This document shows, piece by piece, positions 1 through 8,077 of a stretch of 64,000 bases of DNA (the stretch's first letter is position 1; every line of letters starts with the position of its first letter). A model generated the notes under the pieces. The model was not told the DNA's origin. It searched no databases and was given only the letters and a program-made list of their open reading frames with translations. The position numbers and the translations under genes were made by a program. This stretch comes from Pseudomonas prosekii. Its GTDB lineage: Bacteria > Pseudomonadota > Gammaproteobacteria > Pseudomonadales > Pseudomonadaceae. Location: contig NZ_LT629762.1 in assembly GCF_900105155.1 (NCBI RefSeq), positions 2,418,001 through 2,482,000 of the forward strand, read 5' to 3'.

Positions 1-668
1 CCAAGGGCGTCGTTGACGCCAACCCAGCTACGGATCTGAGCGTGGTAGCAGCACCACCGAAAGCTGCCCGCCATCATCCGCACGTCACCTTTGTTGAACT
101 CCCTGAAATGTTGGCCAAGAGCGAAGCCGCGAATATCCATTCGCTTACCCGGCACGCCATCCGCCTGCTGACGCTAACGGCCGTTCGACCGGGCGAGCTT
201 CGCCAAGCCCCCTGGGCAGAGTTCGACTTGGAGCGCGCAACCTGGACAATTCCAGCCGAACGCATGAAAGCCCGCCGCCCTCACGTTGTCCCCCTGCCCC
301 GTCAGGCTGTTGCAATCCTGCGCCAGCTTCAAGAGGTCACTGGACGCTATGAGCTAGTTTTTGCAGGCGCCAACCCTCAGCGCCCCATGAGTGAAAACAC
401 CGTCAACAAAGCGCTTCGCCTCATGGGCTACGAAGGACGTCAGACCGGCCACGGGTTCCGGCACTTGCTCAGTACCGAGCTAAATGGCCGCGGGTACAAC
501 AAAGATTGGATAGAGCGACAGCTTGCCCATGGCGATACCGACGAAATACGCGGTACCTACAACCACGCAGCCTATGTAGAGCAGCGCCGGGAAATGATGC
601 AGGCTTGGGCCGACTCAATTGACGCCCAGTGCGCTGGCGCCAATGTGGTGAATATCAAGCGAGCTTGA
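1..668 (+). CDS. P4-type tyrosine recombinase integrase, C-terminal part
   Basis: The frame is already open at position 3, so the N-terminal DUF4102 and arm-binding part lies outside the window. What remains is the catalytic domain. The first active Arg lies in TAVRPGELR, the HxxR box in HGFRHLL, a third motif in RQLAHGD, and the nucleophile Tyr in GTYNHA. The family excises and integrates satellites and genomic islands, usually at tRNA 3' ends. All following genes to about 20.3 kb except one read the same way, so this is probably the left-end gene of the island. A GTG at 42 could be read as a start, but the upstream in-frame sequence is integrase-like, so I treat the gene as truncated by the window edge. 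Confidence 0.9.
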   Translation, partial: KGVVDANPATDLSVVAAPPKAARHHPHVTFVELPEMLAKSEAANIHSLTRHAIRLLTLTAVRPGELRQAPWAEFDLERATWTIPAERMKARRPHVVPLPRQAVAILRQLQEVTGRYELVFAGANPQRPMSENTVNKALRLMGYEGRQTGHGFRHLLSTELNGRGYNKDWIERQLAHGDTDEIRGTYNHAAYVEQRREMMQAWADSIDAQCAGANVVNIKRA

Positions 669-775
669 GACGTTGAATTCTAATTAATCATTCCCAGTGA
701 GCACCAAGGGCTCCTTTTTCAAGTCTTGGGCGGTTAACATATTGGTCACGGCTGGATATTCATACAGCGGACACT

Positions 776-1816
776 ATGCGAGCTAGTCAAATGGCGGGAG
801 CCGATGGAGATGATCAGATATTACCGTTCGGGCGAATCAAGCTCGACGGGATCTATCCTGGGTGGGTGTCAGGCCATCACCTCAACCCTCGCTTACTTGC
901 ATCCGAACTCGCCGCTGCTCTCGAAACATTGGCACCATCAAATCAAACGGTTCAGCCCTTGCACGTTAGCGTCTTTACGAAGGGCAGATCCGACAGAGAT
1001 ATCCAAATCACTTACGGCGCTCTGACGGACTATTTTGAAGCCGCTGGCAACGGCAGACCAGCAGCAACTATTTCAACTAGCTCCGGCCAGATACCCGCCA
1101 ATAACATAGTCGTATGGCGTAAATGGGTTGAGAGCCTTGTCGACGAGGTCACAGCCCGAGCGGAGCTAGCTGTTGGTTTCGCCCAGCCTGCAAACGATCA
1201 CGGACGACTCTCCATCGCCTTCGGCGGCTCTGCTGCAGCCAAGCTTGAACCACCAACGCACCTCTCTGGCAGCGCTCCGATCGTTCTGAAAACGCTGCAA
1301 GCCCAATTACGCCGTGAGGGTGAGGAGACTGCTAGCGAAAAACTCGACGAGGCTTTAACTGGCAGGCAGCGTTTAGAGCAGGAGAACGTTGAACTCAAGG
1401 CACAGCTTTCAATCGAGAAAGCACGGTCACAGCAGTTCATGGAAGAGGCTGAAAACTTCCGAAGAGAATCAAGCGATGAACGTCGGACCAGGCTAGAACT
1501 CTCGGAGTCTCTTCTGTCCATGGAGGAGAGGCTAGAGGAAGTGATGGCCCTGGCCGAGATAATGCGTGTCGATAACGAATTCTCCCCACCGGAGTTGCGC
1601 CTCATGGTTCAGTGCTGCCGCGAGCTCAGCAATGATTGCTCCGTTGATGCTGTGGCCGAAAAAGGCATTGGGCTCCGTGAGCAGGTCAAGCGATGGCTGG
1701 AAAAACGAGTGGAGAAGCTGGCAGAAATTCAAATTGATCGGTTTGCCACAGCGCTGACGATCCTTTCACGTAAAAAAGGCGGCGCTCCAAGCCGTAATTC
1801 TCGAAAAAAGGGGTGA
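776..1816 (+). CDS. hypothetical protein with central coiled coil
   Basis: This is a 346-aa protein of unrecognised family. Residues about 175-265 are rich in Glu, Arg, Lys and Leu in heptad-like order and probably form a coiled coil. The C-terminus is very basic (Arg/Lys/Ser/Gly-rich tail), which would suit nucleic acid contact. No membrane segment or signal peptide is visible. A second in-frame ATG lies 15 bases downstream, and neither start has a strong ribosome binding site. It sits alone between the integrase and the AlpA regulator, where satellites often carry a host-interaction gene. Function unknown. Confidence 0.7.
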   Translation: MRASQMAGADGDDQILPFGRIKLDGIYPGWVSGHHLNPRLLASELAAALETLAPSNQTVQPLHVSVFTKGRSDRDIQITYGALTDYFEAAGNGRPAATISTSSGQIPANNIVVWRKWVESLVDEVTARAELAVGFAQPANDHGRLSIAFGGSAAAKLEPPTHLSGSAPIVLKTLQAQLRREGEETASEKLDEALTGRQRLEQENVELKAQLSIEKARSQQFMEEAENFRRESSDERRTRLELSESLLSMEERLEEVMALAEIMRVDNEFSPPELRLMVQCCRELSNDCSVDAVAEKGIGLREQVKRWLEKRVEKLAEIQIDRFATALTILSRKKGGAPSRNSRKKG

Positions 1817-1972
1817 CCCGTTGTAAGCCTTCCGATTCAAGGCTTACGTTCTTTATCCGAACCTAGATGGGGTAACCCCTCACCCCTTGAGTGCAACCCC
1901 TCACCTATTCCCTCCAATATTCGAGAGCCAATCTATGCCCATGTTCTCAACGCCACCCAAGGAGGCGCTAGC

Positions 1973-2227
1973 ATGGCAAACACAACCCACCCAATCCGCA
2001 AGCAAGCCGAACAACCCTCAACTCCACAGGAGAGGCCACTTCGTTTCATAAAGCTGGGTGAGGTCAAGGCTCTGACCACCCTCTCCACATCCGAGATTTA
2101 TCGACGCATTGCAGCGAGGCGCTTCCCTAAGCAAGTGATGCTTGGGCCGAAGTCCGCCGTCTGGATCGAGGCAGAAGTTATCGCCTGGTGCGACTCCTTG
2201 GTCGCCCTGCGAGTGGAGGCTGCATAA
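1973..2227 (+). CDS. AlpA-family excisionase/transcription regulator
   Basis: This 84-aa protein has a MerR/AlpA-like winged helix: FIKLGEVKALTTLSTSEIYRR is the recognition segment, followed by FPKQVMLGPKSAVWIEAEV, typical of Phage_AlpA. A strong AAGGAGG at 1960-1966 sets the start. In P4-like elements AlpA-type proteins activate integrase or excision and late functions. The stop codon at 2225-2227 directly abuts the next ATG, so it heads a tight operon with the HTH and KilA-N genes. The family call is firm; its target promoter is inferred. Confidence 0.85.
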   Translation: MANTTHPIRKQAEQPSTPQERPLRFIKLGEVKALTTLSTSEIYRRIAARRFPKQVMLGPKSAVWIEAEVIAWCDSLVALRVEAA

Positions 2228-2533
2228 ATGGACGACCAAAAAAAAGGCCAACCCAATAAGGCCAGCCCAGAAAAAACTCACTTATACGATACCAGCAACC
2301 ACGCCCAACTAGTACGGCTTGTTCCGCGTCTTCGTAAAGGGCCTGCTGACACGTTCACCATCATGCGCGAGCTGAACATCTGCCGTCCTGGTGCCCGTAT
2401 CTGCGACTTGCGCAATGCCGGCTACAAGATCATCACCAACCGCATCACGATGACGGACGAGTGGGGTCGCGTCCACCGCGGTGTTGCCGTTTACACGCTG
2501 ATCGCTGAACCAGGTGCGAAGGTGGCGGCATGA
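2228..2533 (+). CDS. helix-turn-helix domain protein (phage HTH type)
   Basis: A 101-aa protein. Residues about 25-90 read as the small phage HTH family often seen beside primase genes: an opening helix (LVRLVPRLRKGP), then TIMRELNICRPGARICDLRNAGYKI, where CRPGARICDLRNAGY is the diagnostic stretch. It probably binds DNA, perhaps at the repeats or promoters of the island. The start directly follows the AlpA stop, and the end overlaps the KilA-N start by four bases (ATGA), which implies translational coupling. Confidence 0.75.
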   Translation: MDDQKKGQPNKASPEKTHLYDTSNHAQLVRLVPRLRKGPADTFTIMRELNICRPGARICDLRNAGYKIITNRITMTDEWGRVHRGVAVYTLIAEPGAKVAA

Positions 2534-3204
2534 CAGCCCGCATAATTCCCTTCGACTACGAAGGCCAGGCAGTTCGGTTCAACGGTGACGGCTGGCTTCA
2601 CGCGACAGAAATAGCCGAGCGTTTCGGCAAAGAGCCTGCGCAATGGCTACGCCTCGACTCGACCAAGGAATACATCGAGCGACTGTCTGAACGCATGGAG
2701 GAAAGTAATGTGGGGAAATCACACATTACTCTGGTGAAGACCCGGCGCGGCAACACCTCCACCAGCGGCACATGGCTCCATCCCAAGCTGGCGGTGAAGT
2801 TCGCCCGGTGGCTTTCAGTGGACTTTGAGATCTGGTGCGACGAGCAGATCGACGCACTGGTACGCGGTGACCAGGCCACTTGGCAACAGGCACGCCAGCA
2901 GTCGGCTATTGGCTATCGCGGCCTGTGTGAAGCGCTGGCGATCGCCCACGAAGAGAGAGGCAAGACTCCCCAGCGTCACCACTTCATCAATGAAGCCAAG
3001 CTGATCAACCAGGCAATCACCGGACAATTTGCAGGCCGCAATCGCGATCAACTCAGCGCACATGAGCTGGTGCTGGTCACCCTAATCGAGATACGCGACG
3101 TGCTGTTGATAGGCCAGGGCAAAGACTTCGCTGCCCGTAAAGCATCCCTGTTGCGCTACGTCCAAAGCCTGACAGCCAAGCACCTCCGGAGTGATGCCGC
3201 ATGA
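2530..3204 (+). CDS. KilA-N domain DNA-binding protein
   Basis: 224 aa. Residues about 5-112 match the KilA-N fold of phage antirepressors and regulators: an N-terminal strand pair, the GWLHATEIAERFGKEPAQWLR segment, then TWLHPKLAVKFARWLS and the closing FEIWCDEQI. The C-terminal half resembles the variable tail of phage antirepressor-like proteins and has no motif I can name. It is coupled to the HTH gene upstream by an ATGA overlap. Directly downstream lies a C4-type antisense RNA locus, which in phages P1 and P7 silences an antirepressor operon. This supports a role in the island's lysogeny or induction switch. Confidence 0.85.
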   Translation: MTARIIPFDYEGQAVRFNGDGWLHATEIAERFGKEPAQWLRLDSTKEYIERLSERMEESNVGKSHITLVKTRRGNTSTSGTWLHPKLAVKFARWLSVDFEIWCDEQIDALVRGDQATWQQARQQSAIGYRGLCEALAIAHEERGKTPQRHHFINEAKLINQAITGQFAGRNRDQLSAHELVLVTLIEIRDVLLIGQGKDFAARKASLLRYVQSLTAKHLRSDAA

Positions 3205-3281
3205 CAGCTATGCTCATGATCAGCGATAAACGGTCGATAACTTTTGTTGCAAGCAGTCGTGGTCGTCGGTATGGTTTGCCC

Positions 3282-3513
3282 GTCGCTGCAAATTCAGCGA
3301 TCGGGCTTGGTAACCCGCTGAACGTTAGGCGCAACAGCGCCCCCATTACGATTGCAGGCGCTTTTTTTGTGCCCGCAGTTACGTGTTATGGCGGCTGTGC
3401 GTGGGAGGCATTCGTGCCTGCCGGGTTCCTAACGTCCCGGTTTACCAACCTGCGCACAGCTGCCACCCATTCGCTTGGTAACGAACGTGGCAGCTCCCTC
3501 TTTACGTTAGGAG
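3282..3513 (+). ncRNA. C4-type antisense RNA locus, copy 1
   Basis: The locus has the layout of the phage P1/P7 C4 repressor RNA. A long stem (3390-3401 with 3453-3464) encloses a UUCG-capped hairpin (3406-3410/3415-3419) and a second hairpin (3421-3425/3436-3440). The second loop holds b' (CCTAACGT, 3428-3435), and the single strand after it holds a' (TTTACCAACC, 3441-3450). a' is complementary to CTTGGTAAC at both 3306 and 3474. b' is complementary to ACGTTAGG at both 3322 and 3504, and the latter overlaps the Shine-Dalgarno of the small ORF at 3522. Processed C4 would therefore mask that start site. The structure is seen by eye; the family assignment is from knowledge of C4. Confidence 0.75.
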
Positions 3514-3521
3514 CTCCACGT

Positions 3522-3680
3522 ATGCCCGCCCTAAATCCGTCTGCGATTCGCGCATTTGCTCACCGCCGCATGGCCCTGAGCGCCCTCCGAGCAAACTCAT
3601 CACTCTCCGTTCGCCTCGCCCGTTACAACTCCCACATGGCCATCGCTCGTACCCTGGAGTCTGCCGAGGGTGCGCAATGA
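3522..3680 (+). CDS. small C4-controlled leader ORF (Icd-like position)
   Basis: A 52-aa, Arg/Ala/Ser-rich peptide starting MPAL and ending EGAQ. Its Shine-Dalgarno TTAGGAG (3507-3513) lies inside the b2 target of the C4-type RNA, so translation should be gated by it. The same frame is open back to 3201 across the RNA structure, and an automatic caller would extend it there; I reject that start because it translates the C4 fold. The TGA overlaps the next ATG (ATGA at 3677), as icd overlaps ant in phage P1. A second copy with the same MPAL start and GAQ end exists at 34,522. Function unknown. Confidence 0.6.
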   Translation: MPALNPSAIRAFAHRRMALSALRANSSLSVRLARYNSHMAIARTLESAEGAQ

Positions 3681-3940
3681 ATACTCCCGCTCGCACCATC
3701 CAAGAAATCGCCCACGACACGCTTGAGGATCTCGAAAGCGCCCAGATCGCGCTGCGCAAGGTTGAGGCCGTTCTCTATGCCGCATTGGCAGACAAGGGCG
3801 CGAGTCAGCACGTCCGCAATCTGGTAGACGTCGCATGGAATCTAGCCGCTGACGGCGCCAACACCGCCGACTGCAATCGCGAGGCAATTTCCGCCGCTCT
3901 GTCCGGGCGCGCTGGTCTGAACGCCGGGGGTGAGCTATGA
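3677..3940 (+). CDS. small hypothetical protein, coupled to C4-controlled ORF
   Basis: An 87-aa, mostly helical protein with TIQEIAHDTLEDLESAQIALRKVEAVLYAAL followed by VRNLVDVAWNLAADG. Its pattern of a regulatory-type amphipathic helix pair resembles small Pseudomonas proteins found downstream of C4-like leaders, but I cannot name a family. It is coupled at both ends by ATGA overlaps (with 3522-3680 before it and 3937 after it). Its expression therefore probably depends on release from C4 repression. Confidence 0.65.
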   Translation: MNTPARTIQEIAHDTLEDLESAQIALRKVEAVLYAALADKGASQHVRNLVDVAWNLAADGANTADCNREAISAALSGRAGLNAGGEL

Positions 3941-4446
3941 GCCGCTCCTACAAGGCAATAGCCGAGACCGGCGTCCAGGATCTGTACGAAGTGACCAGTG
4001 CGCTCGAGAGCGTGCGCGCAATCTTCACGCTGATGCTCGAGACCTTCCCCGAAGACAGCACGCCTCACGCCTTCGCGCAGTTGGGCACTATCGAGATAAC
4101 CGACTGGAACACCAAGGTTTACCAGTGGTGTGAGTGCATGGAAAACGAGCTGGATGATGCGAACGCCGAGGCGAAGAAGACAGCACCATTGCCGCACTAC
4201 CTGCTGGACCAGCGCAGTAACGAGGTCACCGAGGCGATTTCTGCCGAGCACACACACGCTACCCGGTGGTGGACGCACTTGAACGAGATGCGGCGCCGCA
4301 AGGAACTGCCTGACTGGGTGGCGGCGGGCGTCGGCACGCATGATGAACACGATCTGATGCTGGAAAACCGGAAGACCGTCAATCAAGCCCTATTTGGATC
4401 GGACGACCTGGGCGGCGATCAGCAATACCGCGAGGTCGCCCTATGA
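3937..4446 (+). CDS. hypothetical protein
   Basis: A 169-aa soluble, acidic, helical protein rich in Trp, Glu and Asp. No recognised domain, signal peptide or membrane segment. It overlaps its upstream neighbour by four bases and is overlapped by a possible 35-codon ORF at 4443, so it belongs to the same polycistronic island operon that leads to the replication genes. Confidence 0.65.
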   Translation: MSRSYKAIAETGVQDLYEVTSALESVRAIFTLMLETFPEDSTPHAFAQLGTIEITDWNTKVYQWCECMENELDDANAEAKKTAPLPHYLLDQRSNEVTEAISAEHTHATRWWTHLNEMRRRKELPDWVAAGVGTHDEHDLMLENRKTVNQALFGSDDLGGDQQYREVAL

Positions 4447-4550
4447 ACCAGCCGATGCGTTCAAATTCGATCCTTATTACCAGCCTCACATTTTTCCCGA
4501 AGCCACCACGAACTCACGCGAAGCGCCGACGCCCTGAACTAAGAGGTTAA
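4443..4550 (+). CDS. possible 35-aa basic peptide
   Basis: The ATG overlaps the stop of the preceding gene (ATGA) and the TAA ends two bases before the next start, so the ORF fits the tight packing of the operon exactly. The peptide is basic (several Arg, Lys and Pro near the end). No family is recognisable. The fit may be chance, so I keep confidence low. Confidence 0.35.
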   Translation: MNQPMRSNSILITSLTFFPKPPRTHAKRRRPELRG

Positions 4551-4552
4551 GC

Positions 4553-4840
4553 ATGAAAATTCAAAACGGCGCATCTGCGTCGATGGGATCGGCTTGCCAA
4601 AATAAAGCCGCCGAGCTTTGGTTCGTAACCCACCCGAAGGTGCCCAAGGCGCTGCTTGGGCCCTTCTTGACCGAGGCAGACGCCCAGTGCGGGCGCGTTG
4701 TTATGCGTAGTGCTGGCGCTCAGGTGACGGCCTGTCTGGTTGACTCAATCGACGACATCACCCGCTGGCACGGTGTGAACAACGGTCAAGTTTGCCGGGC
4801 CTTTGCTGGCGCTGATCGCCGGGAGGTTGGCCATGGGTGA
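4553..4840 (+). CDS. hypothetical protein
   Basis: 95 aa with a short alpha/beta-looking core: AAELWFVTHPKVPKALLGPFLTEADAQ. A GAGGT ribosome binding site lies at 4543-4547. The core pattern (WFV, then GPFLTEADA) resembles that of the 116-aa protein encoded at 9,099 (WYVVW, then GPFFTEEEA), so the two are possibly distant relatives. Function unknown. Confidence 0.6.
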   Translation: MKIQNGASASMGSACQNKAAELWFVTHPKVPKALLGPFLTEADAQCGRVVMRSAGAQVTACLVDSIDDITRWHGVNNGQVCRAFAGADRREVGHG

Positions 4841-5060
4841 CGTGACCCCAATCAAGCGCAAGGGGAGCAGTGTGCCACCCACCAGAGGCGCTCATATCGA
4901 CAGCGCCAGGTATGTGCAGCTGGTGGAAACCCTGGTGGGCTTCCTGGAGATGCGCATCTCGGAAGGCGACCAAGGCCGCTACTGCGATGAGCTGGAGCGC
5001 CTGACTCAGAAACTGGAGAACTTGGCCAAGCGGTTCACCCCGCCGAAGGGGGCCGCATGA
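4833..5060 (+). CDS. small hypothetical protein
   Basis: 75 aa. I chose the ATG at 4833 over an upstream start at 4803 because a clear GGGAGG (4821-4826) precedes it at good spacing. The C-terminal half (RYCDELERLTQKLENLAKRF) is amphipathic helical. It overlaps the stop of the previous gene by eight bases and the start of the TOPRIM gene by four (ATGA), so it belongs to the replication operon. Function unknown. Confidence 0.6.
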   Translation: MGDVTPIKRKGSSVPPTRGAHIDSARYVQLVETLVGFLEMRISEGDQGRYCDELERLTQKLENLAKRFTPPKGAA

Positions 5061-5938
5061 CAGACGCAACAATCCAATTCCGTGATGCGCTCCAGGCCAT
5101 CTATGGCCCTCTCGACTGGCTGCCAGAGCCCGACGGTGCAATCCACAGGTTCCGTGTGCCGGAGGATAAGCCCGGCTCGCTCAATGGGTGGTATGTGCTG
5201 TACCTGGACGGCATCGCATCCGGCGCGTTCGGCAGTTGGAAAGCCGGCGGCGCCAGCACCTGGTGTAGTCGCGAACCGGTGGACGCCCGCGAAGCGGTCC
5301 AGATCCGCGAGCGAGTTGACCAGGCCCGGCGCCAGCGCGAAGCCGAACAACACCGGCGCCAGCAGCAGGCCGCCGAGAAGGCCAACCATTGGTGGCGCAA
5401 TGCGCGCCGCGCCTCACCCGACCACCCGTATCTGGTAGCCAAGGCCGTTCGCTCCTACGGCCTGCGCCAGCGCGGCACTGACCTGCTGATCCCGCTGTAC
5501 CTGGATGGGCGCTTGGTCAACCTGCAAAGGATCGGGCCGGACGGCGACAAGCGCTTCCTGTTCGGCGGCCGGATCAAGGGCACCTATTCACCGCTGGGCA
5601 TCATCGAGCCAGGTTCTGTGCTTTGCATCTGCGAAGGGTGGGCGACGGCCGCTAGCCTCCACCAGCACGGCGGCTATGTCGTTGCCGCTGCCATGAACGC
5701 GGGCAACTTGCTCCCGGCGGCGATGGCTCTTCGCGCTCGCTACCCGGGCCAGGCAATCGTCATTGCCGGCGACGACGACCGGCTCACCGATGGAAACCCG
5801 GGGCGCTCAGCGGCAAACGCAGCGGCGGCGGCCGTGGGTGGCCAAGTGGCTTTCCCCGAGTGGCCGGAAGGCGCGCCCGATGACCTCACCGACTTCAACG
5901 ACCTCGCCAACTGGAAACTCGCCCATGTCCAAGCCTGA
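5057..5938 (+). CDS. TOPRIM-domain primase-like protein
   Basis: 293 aa. The N-terminal third (to about 110) resembles the preamble domain of phage and plasmid TraC-type primases, followed by a Gln/Arg-rich helix (about 75-115). The C-terminal 170 residues form a TOPRIM domain: LCICEGWATAASL supplies the catalytic Glu and IVIAGDDDR the acidic DxD cluster. It probably synthesises primers for replication of the excised island. It is followed at once by the DUF927 gene, and the primase/DUF927 pair is a known replication module of such elements. Confidence 0.8.
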   Translation: MTDATIQFRDALQAIYGPLDWLPEPDGAIHRFRVPEDKPGSLNGWYVLYLDGIASGAFGSWKAGGASTWCSREPVDAREAVQIRERVDQARRQREAEQHRRQQQAAEKANHWWRNARRASPDHPYLVAKAVRSYGLRQRGTDLLIPLYLDGRLVNLQRIGPDGDKRFLFGGRIKGTYSPLGIIEPGSVLCICEGWATAASLHQHGGYVVAAAMNAGNLLPAAMALRARYPGQAIVIAGDDDRLTDGNPGRSAANAAAAAVGGQVAFPEWPEGAPDDLTDFNDLANWKLAHVQA

Positions 5939-7718
5939 TACCAACGTGATCAACCTTCGGCCGGACGCCGCGACTATTGCGCCAGATCGCCCCTGCTGGG
6001 CGGTGTACGAGCACTGGGTGATCAATGAGAAGGGCCGCAAGCTGCGCCCGGGTGTTTACTGGCACAGCTTCAAGCGCGCCGCCGCTGATCAGGACGACGC
6101 CGAGGGCGATACCGGCGACCGGCCTATCACCGATGAGTGGATCTCCAGCCCCGTCACAGTCGTCGCCCGCACCACCAACAGCGACGATGGCAGCGAAGGC
6201 CGATTGCTGCGCTTGGTCACCGAGGGCGGCATCAAGGAATGGATCATCGCCATGGAGGTGTTCGGCGGCAGCGGCGAGGACGCCCGGCGCGCCTTGTTCG
6301 GGATGGGCGTCATTATCGCCCTCAAGAAACGCGGCACGTTCATGGAGTACCTGCTCGACCAGCATCCTGCAGAAGTGTTTGCCACCACCAGCCGGCCAGG
6401 CTGGCATGAGTCGGGCGCTTTCGTGCTGCCTGGGCGAACCATCGGCAGCACCAATGTGCGGTACCAGGCCAGCAACAAGGCCCAGGTACTTTTCAGCCGG
6501 CGCGGCGAGCTCGCGCTGTGGCAATCGGAGGTGGCCGCCAAGTGCGCGGGCAACCCGGTGCTGACTCTGGCGATCGGCTGCTCGCTGGCTGGCCCATTGC
6601 TGAGTTTGGTGGGCGTGCTGGGTGGTGGTGTTCACCTGGTGGGCGACAGCTCAAGCGGCAAGTCATTGGCGCAACTGATCGGCTCGTCGGTATGGGGAGA
6701 CCCGGGCGTGTTCGCCGCCAGTTGGGACATGACCAAGGGCGGCCTGGAGATCGAAGCATCAAGCCGCAATGACACCATCCTCCCCCTGGATGAGATCAAG
6801 CGTGCTGATCCCAAGCGCGTACAGGAAATGGCGTACTCCCTCGCCAACGGCCAGGGTAAAGGCACCATGACCCGTGAGCGTGAAGGCCGTGCCAAATTGA
6901 GCTGGCGCCTGCTGACACTCTCCAGCGGCGAGCGCTCACTCTCTGAACACGCCGCCATATCCGGCAATGCCGCACACGCTGGCGCCGAGTTGCGCATGGT
7001 CGACGTGAACGCCGGTACCCGCACACACCGGGCCTTCGACGAATTGCACGGGCTTGAGGGAGCGGACTTTCACCGGCAGCTCACCGTGGCGGTCGGCGCC
7101 CACCACGGCCACCTTGGGCCTGCCTTTGTCGAGAAGCTGCTCGAGAGCGATGACCGGGCCGGCCTGCTGGAAGATTTCGCAGGGGTACGCGCCAGCTTTG
7201 TGGAAGACAACGCCCAGGCCGGCCGGGTGGCTGATCGGTTCGCCGTGATCGCGCTTGCCGGCGAGATGGCCATCGCCTACGGCCTGCTCCCATGGGTACC
7301 GGGCACCGCTCTCGCTGACTGCCGTTTGCTCTACGGCGAATGGCTCAGCAGGGTAGGCAGCGGCAATGCCGAAGATCGAGAGATCCTGGCCGGCATCCTG
7401 GACTTTATCGACCGCCACGGTAGCAGCCGATTTTCAGATGTCGACGATCAAACGCCTGACACCAAAGTGTTCAACCGGGCCGGTTACTGGGAGCTGGTGG
7501 GCACCAACCGCCTGTACCTGTTCAACAAGCCGGCGCTCATCGAGGCGGCGCACGGTTATGGCCTGTCTCGCATCATCAAAGCTCTGGAAGGCGCTAACGT
7601 CCTCGCACGCCGTGACAACGAGCGTAAAACCAAAAACTACCGACTCCCTGGTGGTGGCCAGGCGCGTCTCTATGTGATCGACCCAGACATCATGGATCGT
7701 GAAGGCGGTGGCGTATGA
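5925..7718 (+). CDS. DUF927-domain helicase-like replication ATPase
   Basis: 597 aa. The frame is open further upstream, but the ATG at 5925 fits the overlap with the TOPRIM gene, and the upstream part is an out-of-frame echo of that gene. The central part carries a Walker A loop (VGDSSSGKS) and downstream acidic LPLDEIKRAD, as in DUF927 proteins, which are distant superfamily helicases of phages and satellites. With the primase it is the likely replication engine of the island. An iteron-like field begins right after it. Confidence 0.85.
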   Translation: MSKPDTNVINLRPDAATIAPDRPCWAVYEHWVINEKGRKLRPGVYWHSFKRAAADQDDAEGDTGDRPITDEWISSPVTVVARTTNSDDGSEGRLLRLVTEGGIKEWIIAMEVFGGSGEDARRALFGMGVIIALKKRGTFMEYLLDQHPAEVFATTSRPGWHESGAFVLPGRTIGSTNVRYQASNKAQVLFSRRGELALWQSEVAAKCAGNPVLTLAIGCSLAGPLLSLVGVLGGGVHLVGDSSSGKSLAQLIGSSVWGDPGVFAASWDMTKGGLEIEASSRNDTILPLDEIKRADPKRVQEMAYSLANGQGKGTMTREREGRAKLSWRLLTLSSGERSLSEHAAISGNAAHAGAELRMVDVNAGTRTHRAFDELHGLEGADFHRQLTVAVGAHHGHLGPAFVEKLLESDDRAGLLEDFAGVRASFVEDNAQAGRVADRFAVIALAGEMAIAYGLLPWVPGTALADCRLLYGEWLSRVGSGNAEDREILAGILDFIDRHGSSRFSDVDDQTPDTKVFNRAGYWELVGTNRLYLFNKPALIEAAHGYGLSRIIKALEGANVLARRDNERKTKNYRLPGGGQARLYVIDPDIMDREGGGV

Positions 7719-8077
7719 ACGTCACTCAAAAACCAGCAATCCAGATTGCCCAAGTTCACAGGAACCTAGAATCACTGGCAACAGTGGCAACACCGGCAAC
7801 GGCCTTGTGGGGCGTGGCTTACAGCCGTTGCCACCCTGTAAAAAAAGTGGCAACAACTGGCAACACACACCTCATTTTCAACATAAGAGACCCGCACTCT
7901 CCTTTCATTTGGTTATCACTGTTGCCGGTAAAAAACTGGTGGCAACAGTTTGGCAGCATCGGCAACGCCTGGAGGCCACGGCTTACGGGGCTGTTGCCAT
8001 TGTTGCCGCTGTTGCCGGTGTTTTTGAAATCACAGGAACATTGGATTAACAGCGATCAGGCAGAGGTGACGCCATGA
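7715..8077 (+). CDS. possible coupled ORF that contains the iteron field
   Basis: A 120-codon frame whose start overlaps the DUF927 stop (ATGA) and whose stop overlaps the next start (ATGA), which is what a real operon gene would show. However, the peptide is low in complexity (ATVATPATA, LLPLLPLLPV), because the DNA is filled with GGCAAC words. It may be translated only to keep ribosomes running through a cis-acting region, or not at all. Confidence 0.4.
   Translation: MNVTQKPAIQIAQVHRNLESLATVATPATALWGVAYSRCHPVKKVATTGNTHLIFNIRDPHSPFIWLSLLPVKNWWQQFGSIGNAWRPRLTGLLPLLPLLPVFLKSQEHWINSDQAEVTP
7777..8016. repeat. GGCAAC iteron field, candidate replication origin
   Basis: Twelve copies of one hexamer lie in 240 bases. 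GGCAAC occurs at 7777, 7786, 7795, 7849, 7859, 7941 and 7961. Its complement GTTGCC occurs at 7827, 7921, 7993, 8002 and 8011. The outer triplets have an exact 9-base period and face each other. The extended word is about YGGCAACAG. Satellite P4 replicates from short iterons bound by its primase-helicase, so this field next to the primase and DUF927 genes may be the island's origin. Function is inference. Confidence 0.55.

Noticed and set aside
3201..3521. Upstream in-frame extension of the 3522-3680 ORF, giving a 159-aa protein
   Set aside because: The extension translates the C4 RNA structure itself, and the only good ribosome binding site precedes 3522. Homologous annotations of this kind probably are artefacts.
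7777..8016. CRISPR array
   Set aside because: The repeated unit is a 6-9 base word in both orientations with irregular distances; there are no 25-37 base repeats, no unique spacers and no cas genes.
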